Notes: generated by a model from the sequence alone, not told the origin. Numbered from the stretch's first letter, positions 44,906 through 53,554 are shown. The stretch is DNA of 64,000 bases from Mesorhizobium sp. ORS 3359 (GCA_000824845.1 CCNC01000190.1:17917-81916), one strand, 5' to 3'. Program-made: numbers and translations.

Positions 44906-45271
44906 CTACCATGCCTTTCGAGAAAACAACGTGGTTAGGAAGCTCCGGGGGTCGTCGTGATCATAGGCTGCGAACTCGCGAACGCGACGAGCGCGATCGT
45001 CCTCCAGGATGATATCGGCGGCTTGTCTGACTTCTTCGTCACTAGCCTCACGTGCTGCCCAATATTTCCAGCTCGGAACGAACTTCTTCAGAAACCAGTA
45101 GTGGCCTGAGGCGTAAGCGGGATGCGGCCTAGGGCCAAGACCTGCCTGAACCAGCTCGATGAGCGCTGCCTTCGGGATGTGAAGTCGCTGAGCGACGTTG
45201 ATGTCGACCATTAGATGTCCGTCCTGTTTGGCCAAGTATGGGTAAAGGTCGATAGGGAACTGCTCTTTCAC
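44906..45271 (-). CDS. Small protein upstream of the primase-helicase
   Basis: This encodes 121 residues from the GTG at 45271, preceded by AAGGAAG; the longer open frame upstream has no support. It has a weak helix-turn-helix-like stretch (INVAQRLHIPKAALIELVQAG) in residues 20-45 and a basic C-terminus. The stop is adjacent to the primase-helicase start. It may be a DNA-binding partner. No family is recognised with confidence. Confidence 0.65.
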   Translation of the reverse strand: MKEQFPIDLYPYLAKQDGHLMVDINVAQRLHIPKAALIELVQAGLGPRPHPAYASGHYWFLKKFVPSWKYWAAREASDEEVRQAADIILEDDRARRVREFAAYDHDDPRSFLTTLFSRKAW

Positions 45272-45497
45272 GCGGGTCTTCCTTCTGCAAAACTGGCTTC
45301 TGCCAGCGCCGAAGAGATGTGAACCGGGAGAGAAGGCAACAACCGGCGAGTGATGCACGCCGCCGCGAGATGATGCACCGCCGGGACAGATATGCGAGGA
45401 ATAGAGCCAACTAGCCCCACTCCTCTCATAGCTGACCAGGTGCGATTGCGTCGCGAGTTGTTTGTCGAAACGCGTTAATGACCCCGATGATTGTCGG

Positions 45498-45998
45498 TCA
45501 GTGGCTCACGTTTGGCGCCGCGGGTGTGCTTTCCAAATCGTATTGGCCAACCCAGCTATAACCCCAAACGATCGAAGATGGTTTGGGAAGATCTTGCAAA
45601 CTCACCTCCAAGACATTCTCGTCTTGACAGGAGAGCAAAATGCTCTCGTTTTCCGGAAGATCGTCAACAATATGGGTGAGCCAAGGACGGATGTGCAGGC
45701 TCCCATCCCAAAGAGTGAAGGCGGCGAACGGCCAATTTTTGTGAATGACCATGTAGCTGGCCTTCACCACCTTAAAGTGGGAAATATCTTTCCCCGTCGA
45801 CAGGTAAACACCAGCCGAAGGGACGGCGTCATCCTCTTCTTCCCTTAGCCGCAAGATCGCCTCTTCAGGAAAGTGCGGTTCGCCGTCGATCATGATCGGA
45901 TGCGGCAGGACGCCATGCTCAGCCATCCATTGCACGTGCCGTTTGAGCACCCCCAGCAATTCTGCGACTTCTTTAATTGTCAAATGTTTGTCGGACAT
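45498..45998 (-). CDS. Excisionase/HTH_17-type DNA-binding protein
   Basis: This 166-residue protein opens with an HTH_17-like motif (LTIKEVAELLGVLKRHVQWM, residues 6-25), as in excisionases and phage regulators, followed by HPIMIDGEPHFPEEAIL. The rest is an unrecognised domain with several Trp (TLWDGSLHIRPWLTHIVDDL). It lies at the start of the minus-strand set leading to the primase and may be the element's regulator. Confidence 0.72.
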   Translation of the reverse strand: MSDKHLTIKEVAELLGVLKRHVQWMAEHGVLPHPIMIDGEPHFPEEAILRLREEEDDAVPSAGVYLSTGKDISHFKVVKASYMVIHKNWPFAAFTLWDGSLHIRPWLTHIVDDLPENESILLSCQDENVLEVSLQDLPKPSSIVWGYSWVGQYDLESTPAAPNVSH

Positions 45999-46248
45999 AG
46001 GGTTCCTTTCGTTAGGTTCGTCCGACTTGCATTTGGTCCCGTCCAGCTCGATCCGCTAGGTACGTTCTTCGCGATACTAGAGGGGGAGAAAATTGTTTGA
46101 TCGAGGTCGTCTTGAGCCGGACTTGACCCGCCCGCGCCAGAGCCTGAGCCACGTCTAAGGCCAGTCTGCGCTATCCCCAACCAGTGCTGTGATTGCTGCT
46201 TCTAGATCGACGCTCGATCAGGCGCAGGCGCCGTCCCCTCTCATCGGG

Positions 46249-46470
46249 TCAATCGAGCTTCAGTCTTTTCGACCCGATGGCGCTTAAGCACTGGGCGAAG
46301 AACACGGCGCTGAAGCGTCCACGTGACAGCTTGTTGCGAATGTTGGGTACCTTCTCCTCGACGCCGATGGCAGCTAACCTCTCTGCCAGGTCGGCGTAGC
46401 TCAGGCCCTGAAGCTTTAGCTCGGCCTTCAGCACGCCGCTGACCAGTCGCTCCCACTCGGTTTCGGTCAT
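46249..46470 (-). CDS. DUF6471 protein, probable regulator
   Basis: This encodes 73 residues from the ATG at 46470, with GGAG nine bases upstream. It fits DUF6471, a small helical domain with an AYADLAERL-type helix (SYADLAERLAAIGV) and an FSAVFFAQCLSAIG end. Members are thought to bind DNA. It diverges from the gene at 46594, with an 18-bp palindrome between the two. Confidence 0.72.
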   Translation of the reverse strand: MTETEWERLVSGVLKAELKLQGLSYADLAERLAAIGVEEKVPNIRNKLSRGRFSAVFFAQCLSAIGSKRLKLD

Positions 46471-46539
46471 CCAGACATTCTCCAGCAAAAATATTTAGCG
46501 GCCTATTGAAGGTGCATGCGCGCCACTTATGTATCGTAT

Positions 46540-46557
46540 ACAGTGCGTACGCACTGT
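46540..46557. promoter_or_regulatory. 18-bp perfect palindrome, probable operator
   Basis: ACAGTGCGTACGCACTGT is a perfect 18-bp palindrome in the gap between the divergent DUF6471 gene and the 72-residue gene. It lies 37 bases upstream of the latter start. A TTTT run follows, so a hairpin terminator on the plus strand cannot be ruled out, but the position favours an operator. Confidence 0.68.
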
Positions 46558-46593
46558 TTTTGATCAGCGAGTAACCCTTAAGGAACCCACCAC

Positions 46594-46812
46594 ATGACCA
46601 TGGACCAGACCACGGCAAAAGTGCTGACCGACCTCCTGCGCGAACTCTCCTCGGAGCTGGACCTCCATCACGACGATGTAGAGTTCCGAGCCTTGAAGCC
46701 GACGATCGAAACGCTGCGACGTGCTGCTACTCTGATGGCGGACGCCGGCCTTAAGGCCCCTGAAGTCTACCACCATGTCATGCGCCGCTTCGAACAGGCG
46801 ACTCGCTCTTAA
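46594..46812 (+). CDS. Small helical protein of unknown function
   Basis: This 72-residue protein is acidic and helical (TAKVLTDLLRELSSELDLHH). It has no recognised domain. It is the first plus-strand gene after a probable operator and precedes the 229-residue gene by 64 bases. Confidence 0.55.
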   Translation: MTMDQTTAKVLTDLLRELSSELDLHHDDVEFRALKPTIETLRRAATLMADAGLKAPEVYHHVMRRFEQATRS

Positions 46813-46876
46813 CATAGCGATCCGAAAGCCGAATTTCACGGCGCCCAGCCTCTCTCCTCCACAGGACTTTCAAAAA

Positions 46877-47566
46877 ATGATCGAGCCGTTCGACCCCGCC
46901 ATCCCAAGCTCCGACTATCTGGCCCTGGCGCGTGAGCGCCATCGGGCCGGGACATACACGCTTAACCAGGAACTGACCTGGATGCTGGACGACGAGACCT
47001 ACGACTGCGGTCTCAACAAAGAGCACGTTGCCATGCTGATTGACCCGCTCGGTTGGAGCGCCGCTGTACGTAAAGAGAAGAGGCGACCGAGGGTCTATCT
47101 GCATGGCCGAGTTAATCAAAAGGGCAACGCGGAGATCAACTTTGCGCGCGGGGACCTCGACGTCCTGTATGTCGAAGATTTCGTGACAAGCTACGTGAAC
47201 GCAGCCCAGACCGCTGACTCGGTCCCATGGAGGGGAATTGGGGAATTGATGTGGTGGAAAGGCTACGATCTGCTGGTCAGCGATGTGATTATCCGCAAAT
47301 CGCCTATCGCCACGGCTTTGCTGTATGCGCATGCCGTCCGCCTCAACGACCTCGGCTCCTACCTTGCCAAGCACGTGACCCTGGTCGGAGCTACGGCGCT
47401 CAGCTTCACCTATCAGGAGGGCCAACTGACCTCAGCGGACTTCGTGCCGACCATGCCGCACGACCAGCTGCAAGAAGTGATCAAAGAACGACGCCAGCGG
47501 AAAGCCGCAACGCTTCGAGAGGCCGTCGAGCGTATGGCGAGGTTTAATCCTGAGGATCCTGAATGA
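46877..47566 (+). CDS. Protein of unknown function in the integrated element
   Basis: This encodes 229 residues from the ATG at 46877, which follows AGGACTTTCAAAAA; the upstream frame overlaps the previous gene and is unlikely. It is a soluble alpha/beta protein, with several Trp (DSVPWRGIGELMWWKGYD). No family is recognised. It may be an accessory or hypervariable cargo gene of the element. Confidence 0.6.
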   Translation: MIEPFDPAIPSSDYLALARERHRAGTYTLNQELTWMLDDETYDCGLNKEHVAMLIDPLGWSAAVRKEKRRPRVYLHGRVNQKGNAEINFARGDLDVLYVEDFVTSYVNAAQTADSVPWRGIGELMWWKGYDLLVSDVIIRKSPIATALLYAHAVRLNDLGSYLAKHVTLVGATALSFTYQEGQLTSADFVPTMPHDQLQEVIKERRQRKAATLREAVERMARFNPEDPE

Positions 47567-48111
47567 TCCTCTCACGTTCTGCTACCTCTCCCTCCTCCGA
47601 GGTCTGTCCAAACGTCGTCTCCCTTGCAGCCTTGGCCAACGGTTTGCAGCGTCCACTGTGTCTGGCGACCCAACGATCCGCCGGCATCACGGGCGATGCC
47701 CTCTCGGCTGAGCTGCCCCCGCTGCGTTCGCGCGAAGAAGCGGCTCGGCCAGCTGCATTTTCGGCCGGCGTTTCTGTCATGCTGCTCGGCCGGCGGCCCG
47801 AAGGTTTTGGAACCGGCCCGGCCGCGGATCTTTCGATCGGCTGCGGTCCTCGACCCAGCCAGCGGAAGGAGTACACCTTTTTTCGTAGGGACGGGCCGTA
47901 TGGAGGGGGGGATAGACCTACCCTCGGTCCGAAAAAAATTTTGTGTTTTCAGGTAATAGCACTCGCCGCCGGATGTCCGCGGTCAACAAAAAACCTCTCC
48001 CCCTATAGTACCGGCTAGATTGCCCATGGGCGCTTAGCGCTCACCTTCCTAGATGCGGCCTACACCAGTTTCAACCGCATCCGAAGGTCCTTAAGGCGCC
48101 AGGCAATCAGC
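47567..48111. other. Non-coding stretch inside the element
   Basis: About 545 bases carry no convincing gene; open frames on both strands are unrecognisable. It holds an AT-rich patch (aaaaaaattttgtgttttc near 47940) and a CCCTATAGTACCG block at 48001 like one at 41807. It might include the origin of replication or cis-acting sites of the element. Confidence 0.4.
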
Positions 48112-48372
48112 ATGACGAACGACACGATCTCTTATCCGCCCAGAGGGCTCTCCAGACATGAAGCTGCGCGTTATGTCGGCGTCGGTTCGACGCTCTTTGA
48201 TGAGATGGTCGCTGATGGGCGCATGCCTCCGCCAAAGCACGTCAACAGCCGTACCATTTGGGATCGTGTTGCGCTCGATGTCGCATTCACCTCCCTGCCC
48301 GACAGGAAGAATGATCTGCAGACCCTTCTCGAGCGAAGCAGTGGGGAGGCAAGGAAGGCCTTGGGCCGGTGA
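48112..48372 (+). CDS. AlpA/excisionase-like DNA-binding protein
   Basis: This 86-residue protein has the AlpA-type HTH (LSRHEAARYVGVGSTLFDEM, residues about 14-33), with GRMPPPKHVNSRTIWDRV as the recognition part. Such proteins act as excisionase or transcription factors next to integrases. It is 57 bases before the integrase gene on the same strand. Confidence 0.82.
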   Translation: MTNDTISYPPRGLSRHEAARYVGVGSTLFDEMVADGRMPPPKHVNSRTIWDRVALDVAFTSLPDRKNDLQTLLERSSGEARKALGR

Positions 48373-48428
48373 CATGCGCCGCCGCCTTGGCGGTCGAACA
48401 CCACAACAGTGATCTAGGGGGGGAATTG

Positions 48429-49619
48429 ATGGGTAGGCCATATAAAAACGACCGCTACCCCGGTGTCTCGTCGCGCGTCAAAAACGGAAAGGTGATCTAT
48501 CGCTTCCGATTGAAAGGCATGCCTGAGATCCGGCTTCCAGGGAAGCCCGGAGATGCTGATTTTGAGGCGGAATACCAAAAGGCCACCCAGGGTCTGGGCA
48601 AAAAGACGCCGATTATCGACCTACCGGGACGCGCCGTGCCAAAGACCTTCGGCCACGCCGCGCGACGCCTCGAGGCTACGATGGAGTGGCTGGATTTTGA
48701 TGAAGCTACCCAGCGGAAGAATGCGCGGCTGATCGAACGCTTTCTCAACCTGAAGGTCGATCCAAATTATCCGCTCAGCTGGCGGGACACGCCGGTGGAG
48801 CACCTGGACGCGGATCGGCTCCGCGACATCATCGAGGGCATCTTCGCGACTAACCGCACCGTAGCCAAACACATGTTGGTAGCGATCAAGAAGCTGCTCT
48901 GGGTCGCGACGGAAGTCGAAAAGTGGATCAAACCACAGGACGACCCCTCGCTGTCGATCCGGGTTCGTGTGCCGAGGTCCACTAGAAACCCGGCTTGGCC
49001 AGTCGCCGTCCGCGAGAAGTTCGAGGCACGCCATCCGATCGGCACCCCAGCGCGCACCTGTTACGCACTGGGTTTCTGGCTCGGAAACCGGCGTGGCGAC
49101 ATCGCGGCCTTGGAATGGGAGGATCTGGTAACTGAAGAGATCGAACTGTTCGACGGCTCATTGGAGCTGATTGAAGCTTTCTATTTTCGCCAGAAGAAGA
49201 ACCGCAATCGACACGGTGGACGAGAAATGTTCATCCCTGTTGTCGACAAGCTGGCCGAGGCTCTCGACCCGCTCGACCGCACGCAAGGCGGCACCGTCTT
49301 GAAGAATGGGTACAAAAAGTCGTTCTCGGAAAAGAGCCTTACGGGCATGATGCAGCATTGGACCCGGCAGGCGGGGATACCCGACGGCTACACCCTCCAT
49401 GGCCTGCGCAGAACCTTCGGCACGTACCTTGCCGAATGCAACATCCAGGCGCGCGCCATCATGGAAGCGATGGGTCACTCATCGATGACCGTGACCGACG
49501 AATACGTTCGTGACGCAAACAAGAAGCGGATTGCGGTCGACATCGCGCGCGCCATCAACGAGCGAGAGGCCAAACGGGACGCCATGAAACGCCGGGCTAT
49601 CATCCGTGTGGTAAGATAA
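48429..49619 (+). CDS. Tyrosine recombinase (integrase)
   Basis: This 396-residue integrase has the catalytic pattern of tyrosine recombinases: the box I Arg in NRRGDIAALEW, HGLRRTFG (His-x2-Arg) and GHSSMTVTDEYV with the nucleophilic Tyr near the C-terminus. The N-terminal part is a basic DNA-binding domain. The start was set at the ATG following a GGGGGGG run; a frame open upstream lacks support. It lies next to a tRNA gene and is the enzyme expected to insert the element there. Confidence 0.92.
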   Translation: MGRPYKNDRYPGVSSRVKNGKVIYRFRLKGMPEIRLPGKPGDADFEAEYQKATQGLGKKTPIIDLPGRAVPKTFGHAARRLEATMEWLDFDEATQRKNARLIERFLNLKVDPNYPLSWRDTPVEHLDADRLRDIIEGIFATNRTVAKHMLVAIKKLLWVATEVEKWIKPQDDPSLSIRVRVPRSTRNPAWPVAVREKFEARHPIGTPARTCYALGFWLGNRRGDIAALEWEDLVTEEIELFDGSLELIEAFYFRQKKNRNRHGGREMFIPVVDKLAEALDPLDRTQGGTVLKNGYKKSFSEKSLTGMMQHWTRQAGIPDGYTLHGLRRTFGTYLAECNIQARAIMEAMGHSSMTVTDEYVRDANKKRIAVDIARAINEREAKRDAMKRRAIIRVVR

Positions 49620-49983
49620 CCAGATCGACCGTCTCCTGGCCTGCGCCCAGCTTGGATGCGATTGGTGAGACGGACCTTACGTCTCCCATGAGGCCAGGGC
49701 CTGCTCGACGGTTCTCCGTTGCGGAACGAAAGACGAGCGGCGGACGACGAGGGTCAATCAGATTTTTGAGAGACAGTACCGATTTGCTGGGCGCCTCGGT
49801 CATTGCCCGTCTGGGCATCTGGCTTGCCGAAAACGCTGGCATCGATGTGGAAAGATGCCAGCCGATTTATTGGGCCTTGCCCGCGATGCCAAGCAGCAAA
49901 AGGGACGAGAGGGATTTGCGGCCCACAACTGGCCCAGAACGTTCTGGGCAGGGGGCAATTTTCTGTAATAAAATCAAAGGTTA
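49620..49983. other. Gap between integrase and tRNA gene
   Basis: About 360 bases hold no supported gene. If the element inserted at the tRNA 3' end, the attachment site should be at the tRNA-proximal edge of this stretch. No terminator or open frame is convincing. Confidence 0.45.
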
Positions 49984-50059
49984 TGGTGGGCCCGGAGGGA
50001 CTCGAACCCCCAACCAAGCGGTTATGAGCCGCCGGCTCTAACCATTGAGCTACAGGCCC
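49984..50059 (-). tRNA. tRNA with anticodon CAU, probably tRNA-Ile2
   Basis: The minus strand folds into a 76-base tRNA: acceptor arm GGGCCTG pairs with CGGGCCC, followed by A and CCA. The D arm GCTC/GAGC, an anticodon arm with loop CTCATAA and the T loop GTTCGAGTC are intact. The anticodon CAU would read AUG, but the anticodon-arm sequence GCGGCTCATAACCGCT resembles the Ile2 tRNAs whose C34 is changed to lysidine. tRNA-Met is the alternative. It is a likely target of the integrase to its left. Confidence 0.85.
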
Positions 50060-50705
50060 CACGCGGGCTGGCTTAGTGTTTTTCGCTCTTCCGCACAAGC
50101 CTCTCCGAATGCGCCGGTTCGATCGCCGGGGTCAGGCCATATCCCCGAGATGGAGCGGTTCGAAATGACCGAGTAGCGACGACCCGATCTTTCGAACCTT
50201 GCAGGACCTTGGCCTGCGGCGATCCGCATCGCCTTCCGAGTTGCTTCAGCCGCAAACGCTGCCTGCGGAGGAAGCGGTTCGCCTCCGTCCAGGAGAAACG
50301 TGATCCAGCACGGGTTGCCGGCTCTCCAGAGCGGCGTCTTTGTCGCCTTTTGATCCGACTCGATCCGCGCCCGATGCCGCCGGCCTGAGACAGGTATCTG
50401 ATGGCGCCCGCAGATTTTTGCCAAGCCCGCGCTGACAGATCACCGGCACAGGCAATCTGCCCCAACGGAATAAGGGGCTATATCTTTGGTCCTTTCGGAC
50501 CAATGCGTCCGGCAGGATGGACCTCGGTCGATTGTGGACCAGCGGGCAAATCAGCCAGTCTCGCCCTCGCGCCGGCTGATAACCCCAAGCCCCCCGCCCA
50601 TCGGTTGGCGCATGCCCGGCTCGCGGACCTCAAAATCCTAACCACAAAAGCGAGCCGGGCTTCCATCCGCGTGCCCGCGCCGAGACGCAACTTGCCGGAA
50701 ATGCA
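50060..50705. other. Intergenic stretch, nothing supported
   Basis: About 645 bases have open frames on both strands but none recognisable. A perfect 7-bp inverted repeat (TTGGTCC / GGACCAA, 50486-50503) is not followed by a T-run. Confidence 0.4.
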
Positions 50706-50918
50706 ATGAGGAGTTGGACTGTCTATCACGTCGATTTCGCAGCAGGCGGCAACAGCCCGCTTCTAACCGAGATCGGAAGCGTTGAAGCAGAGGACCTCCT
50801 GGCAGCGGTTATGAAGGCACAGGCATTGTGGCCCGATGAAAGGTCCATGACCGTCCGCCCGGCCGGACAAGACAGCCAGTCGGCGCAGCCGCCGGCTCCT
50901 CAGCACGACAGCGATTGA
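50706..50918 (+). CDS. Small protein of unknown function
   Basis: This 70-residue protein starts with a Trp/Tyr-containing strand (MRSWTVYHVDFAAGG). It ends in a Gln/Pro-rich tail. The start is the only one in the frame. No domain is recognised. It lies between the tRNA and the DUF2158 gene. Confidence 0.45.
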   Translation: MRSWTVYHVDFAAGGNSPLLTEIGSVEAEDLLAAVMKAQALWPDERSMTVRPAGQDSQSAQPPAPQHDSD

Positions 50919-51124
50919 AGACACGGAGCGCGATCAGGTCGCTCGCTTCGCCTGCGAAGCCCCGACACGATCCGGCCACATATGGAGCGCTGCCCGGCGC
51001 GCCAGGCAAGCGGCATCAGTTTTTCGATACCTTCCCAGCCCTGCACCACGTCATCGGCGCATCTCGGCCATTGTCGGGAGTAGCTGTTGGTGGGAAACTC
51101 GGCCGGTCAGCATGGGAGGTCGAA

Positions 51125-51313
51125 ATGCCCAATAGTTTCAAGACCGGAGACGTCGTCAGGCTGAAGTCCGGAGGCCCGGAAATGACCATCAGCGACGGCG
51201 CGGCTTCCGGCACGTATCTGTGCCACTGGTTCAACCGCGAAGGCGACGTCTGGACCCCGCAACATGCCGGCTTCAAGCCGGACCAGCTGGTGGTGGTCGA
51301 CAACCAGAGATAG
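51125..51313 (+). CDS. YodC family protein (DUF2158)
   Basis: This 62-residue protein matches the small YodC/DUF2158 family: FKTGDVVRLKSGGPEMTI, then CHWFNREGDVW and FKPDQLVVVDN. Its function is not known. The ATG at 51125 follows GGGAGGTCGAA; the longer open frame upstream is not the start. Confidence 0.85.
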   Translation: MPNSFKTGDVVRLKSGGPEMTISDGAASGTYLCHWFNREGDVWTPQHAGFKPDQLVVVDNQR

Positions 51314-51464
51314 TCGCCGCTTCCGTACGGGCGCATTCCGGTCCGGTGCCACCGGATCGGATGGATATGCTGTCCGGCCGAAAAAGACCGACGGATTTTG
51401 CTCCTCGGCGCGTTCAACGGCTGAAGCGTGGCCGCCAATGGCCGCGCCAACCGGAGACGAGAGC

Positions 51465-51893
51465 ATGATCCGCCTATTCGCCTTTGCACTTGGCCTGCAG
51501 ACCGCTGTCGCGGTCGCCCAGACGACGACGCCTGCCCCCGCCCCGACGACGCCGGACACTGCGGCTGCCGCCAAGCCTGACCAAACCAAGTCCGGCCTAA
51601 CGCTGGAAAAGTTCGAGGCGCGCCGGGAAAAGGCGTTCATGCGGGCCGACACCGACAATGACGGCAAGGTCAGCCTCGCCGAATGGACCGCTTTCCAGAC
51701 CGCGCGCAAGGCCAAGGGCGATCCGGCCAAATCCTTCGCGCGCATGGACGCCAACAAGGACGGCGTCGTCGACAAGGGCGAACTCGACGCCTTCCTCGCC
51801 AAGCGCTTCGCCAAGCTGGACAAGAATGGCGACGGGGTGCTCAGCGCCGACGAGCGGCCGAGCCACAAATCCGCTCCCAAGCAGGAGCAATGA
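51465..51893 (+). CDS. Exported EF-hand protein
   Basis: This encodes 142 residues from the ATG at 51465, with GGAGACGAG upstream. A signal peptide (residues 1-19, ending AVAQ) is followed by a Pro/Thr-rich linker. Then come three EF-hand loops, DTDNDGKVSLAE, DANKDGVVDKGE and DKNGDGVLSADE, so it should bind calcium or a similar ion in the periplasm. It lies 27 bases before the ECF sigma gene and is likely part of the same operon. Confidence 0.9.
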   Translation: MIRLFAFALGLQTAVAVAQTTTPAPAPTTPDTAAAAKPDQTKSGLTLEKFEARREKAFMRADTDNDGKVSLAEWTAFQTARKAKGDPAKSFARMDANKDGVVDKGELDAFLAKRFAKLDKNGDGVLSADERPSHKSAPKQEQ

Positions 51894-51920
51894 CCAAGAG
51901 GTTATGCCGCGCAATGACAC

Positions 51921-52481
51921 ATGCGAGCGCCCCTGTTGATGAGCGCCGATCCGGACGAGGAACTGGTACGCCGCATCGGCGCCGGCGACTCCACCGCAAT
52001 GCAGGCGATGGTGGCGCGCAAGCTGCCGCGCATCCTGGCTCTGGCCGCGCGGATGCTCGGCGATCCTGCGGAGGCCGAGGACGTCGCGCAGGAGACTTTC
52101 GTGCGCATCTGGCGCCACGCCTCGGGCTGGCGCCAGGGGCACGCGCGATTCGACACATGGATCCATCGCGTCGCGCTCAACCTCTGCTACGACCGGCTGC
52201 GGCGCCGGCGCGAATGGGTAACGGACGAGCTGCCGGAGGTGGCCGATGACGCACCGCTTCCCGATGCCATGCCGGGCGACGAAGAGCGCAGGGTCAACCA
52301 GGCCTTGCTGCGCCTCGCGCCGCGCCAGCGCGAGGCGATCGTGCTGGTCTATTATCAGGAGCTGTCCAACATCGAGGCCGCCGGCGCCATGCAGGTCAGC
52401 GTCGATGCGCTGGAAAGCCTGCTCGCGCGGGGTCGCCGCGCCCTGCAGGCGATGCTTATCGGAGATGATGGCGATGACTGA
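51921..52481 (+). CDS. ECF-type sigma factor
   Basis: This 186-residue sigma-70 family protein has region 2 (DPAEAEDVAQETFVRIWRH, about residues 47-65) and region 4 (LPPRQREAIVLVYYQ-like LAPRQREAIVLVYYQELS). It has no region 1 or 3, as for ECF sigmas. A start at 51939 is an alternative. It directs RNA polymerase to stress-responsive promoters. The putative anti-sigma and sensor genes follow, and the EF-hand gene precedes. Confidence 0.9.
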   Translation: MRAPLLMSADPDEELVRRIGAGDSTAMQAMVARKLPRILALAARMLGDPAEAEDVAQETFVRIWRHASGWRQGHARFDTWIHRVALNLCYDRLRRRREWVTDELPEVADDAPLPDAMPGDEERRVNQALLRLAPRQREAIVLVYYQELSNIEAAGAMQVSVDALESLLARGRRALQAMLIGDDGDD

Positions 52482-52555
52482 GACAGCAAGGGAGTTGCCG
52501 GCTTCGCGGATCAGGGCGTGGGGGGCCACGTCAAGACGGCGGAAGGGGGAACGAT

Positions 52556-53005
52556 ATGGCTGAGAGGACGAGAGAAGGGCCGATGGATGCCGGGCGCTTC
52601 GCCGCGTTGGCTGACGCCTATGGCGGCGCGTTGCACCGCTGGCCGCGGGCCGATCAGGCCGCCGCGACACTGTTTGCCGAGACCGAGCAAGGCCGCGCCA
52701 TCCTGGCGCGCGCCGGCAGGCTCGACGTCATGCTCGACCGGCATCGGGTCGAGGCGCCCAGCCCGGCGCTGCATCGCGCCATCGTCGCCCGGGCAACGAC
52801 CGAGGTCGGGCAGGAGCGGCGCCGGCGGTTCTGGTGGCTGGGCTTCGGGCTTGCGAGCGTCGGGCTCGCCGGCGCCGTGGCAGGGCTGGCGCTGGTGACC
52901 GTCGTCAGCCCGGATATCCAGTCCGACCATTATGTGATGGACGCCAACGCGACGTCGTTCGGCGACGCCGGACCCGATGCCGACCAGGCGGAGGAGGACC
53001 TATGA
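52556..53005 (+). CDS. Putative anti-sigma factor, membrane protein
   Basis: This 149-residue protein has a cytoplasmic N-terminal part (AGRFAALADAYGGALHRWPR) and one membrane segment around residues 92-112 (WWLGFGLASVGLAGAVAG). The position after an ECF sigma and the topology fit a membrane anti-sigma factor, although no zinc-binding His-Cys motif is seen. The gene overlaps the next one by 4 bases. Confidence 0.75.
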   Translation: MAERTREGPMDAGRFAALADAYGGALHRWPRADQAAATLFAETEQGRAILARAGRLDVMLDRHRVEAPSPALHRAIVARATTEVGQERRRRFWWLGFGLASVGLAGAVAGLALVTVVSPDIQSDHYVMDANATSFGDAGPDADQAEEDL

Positions 53006-53445
53006 ACCCCCGTCTTGTCGCGGCATCCCTGGTGCTCAACGTCTTTCTGATCGGCGCGGTGGCCGGCGGGGCGGGCTGGCTGATCGGCAAATCCAATCCG
53101 GGCTTTTCGCTGGAATCGGCAGGCGGCCGGCTGCCCGCCGCCGACCGCAAGATTTTCCGCCAGGCGCTGCGCGAGGCTCGCCGCGAGTCCCGCGACGTGA
53201 TCCTTGATGGACAGGCCGCAAGGCGCGAGGCGGCGAACCTGCTGCAGCAGCCGACCCTCGACAGCAACGCGCTTGCCGCCGCCCTGGAGCGCGCCCGCAA
53301 CGCCGATGTCACCGTGCGGGCGCGGCTGGAACAGCGCATCGTCGAATTCGCGGCATCGGGCTCGCCGGAAGACCGCCAGCTGCTTGCGGACGCACTGCTT
53401 CGGCGCGCCGGCAGGCAGCCGCCGCCTGCAAAAAAATCCCCGTAG
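53002..53445 (+). CDS. Periplasmic heavy-metal sensor-like protein
   Basis: This encodes 147 residues from the ATG at 53002, with GAGGAGG upstream. An N-terminal anchor (residues 6-27) is followed by a helical domain (FRQALREARRESRDVILDG, then ALAAALERARNADVT) like CnrX/CpxP-type sensors. It would sit in the periplasm and release the anti-sigma factor when metal is bound. The C-terminus is basic. No His or Cys is seen in the helical part, so the ligand is uncertain. Confidence 0.8.
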   Translation: MNPRLVAASLVLNVFLIGAVAGGAGWLIGKSNPGFSLESAGGRLPAADRKIFRQALREARRESRDVILDGQAARREAANLLQQPTLDSNALAAALERARNADVTVRARLEQRIVEFAASGSPEDRQLLADALLRRAGRQPPPAKKSP

Positions 53446-53554
53446 GCGGCGACGGAAAAAACGAGCGCGCTCCGTTCAAGGGAAAGATGGGACAGGCCTG
53501 CCGACAGTCGGTGCCGGCAGGTTCTCTTCAACTTTGGAACTTCGGGAGCATCCC

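Noticed and set aside
47563..48018. 151-codon plus-strand open frame after the 229-residue gene
   Set aside because: Although it overlaps the preceding stop by ATGA, the composition is low-complexity and no family is recognisable; kept as an unassigned stretch.
49652..50041. 129-codon plus-strand open frame
   Set aside because: It runs into the tRNA gene in antisense, so it is not a coding gene.
49984..50059. Second copy of the tRNA 3' end within the window, as the other attachment site
   Set aside because: Read through the left part of the element and did not see a copy of the 3' end; it may lie outside the window.
50073..50465. 130-codon minus-strand open frame upstream of the tRNA
   Set aside because: No domain; overlapping frames on both strands have similar length.
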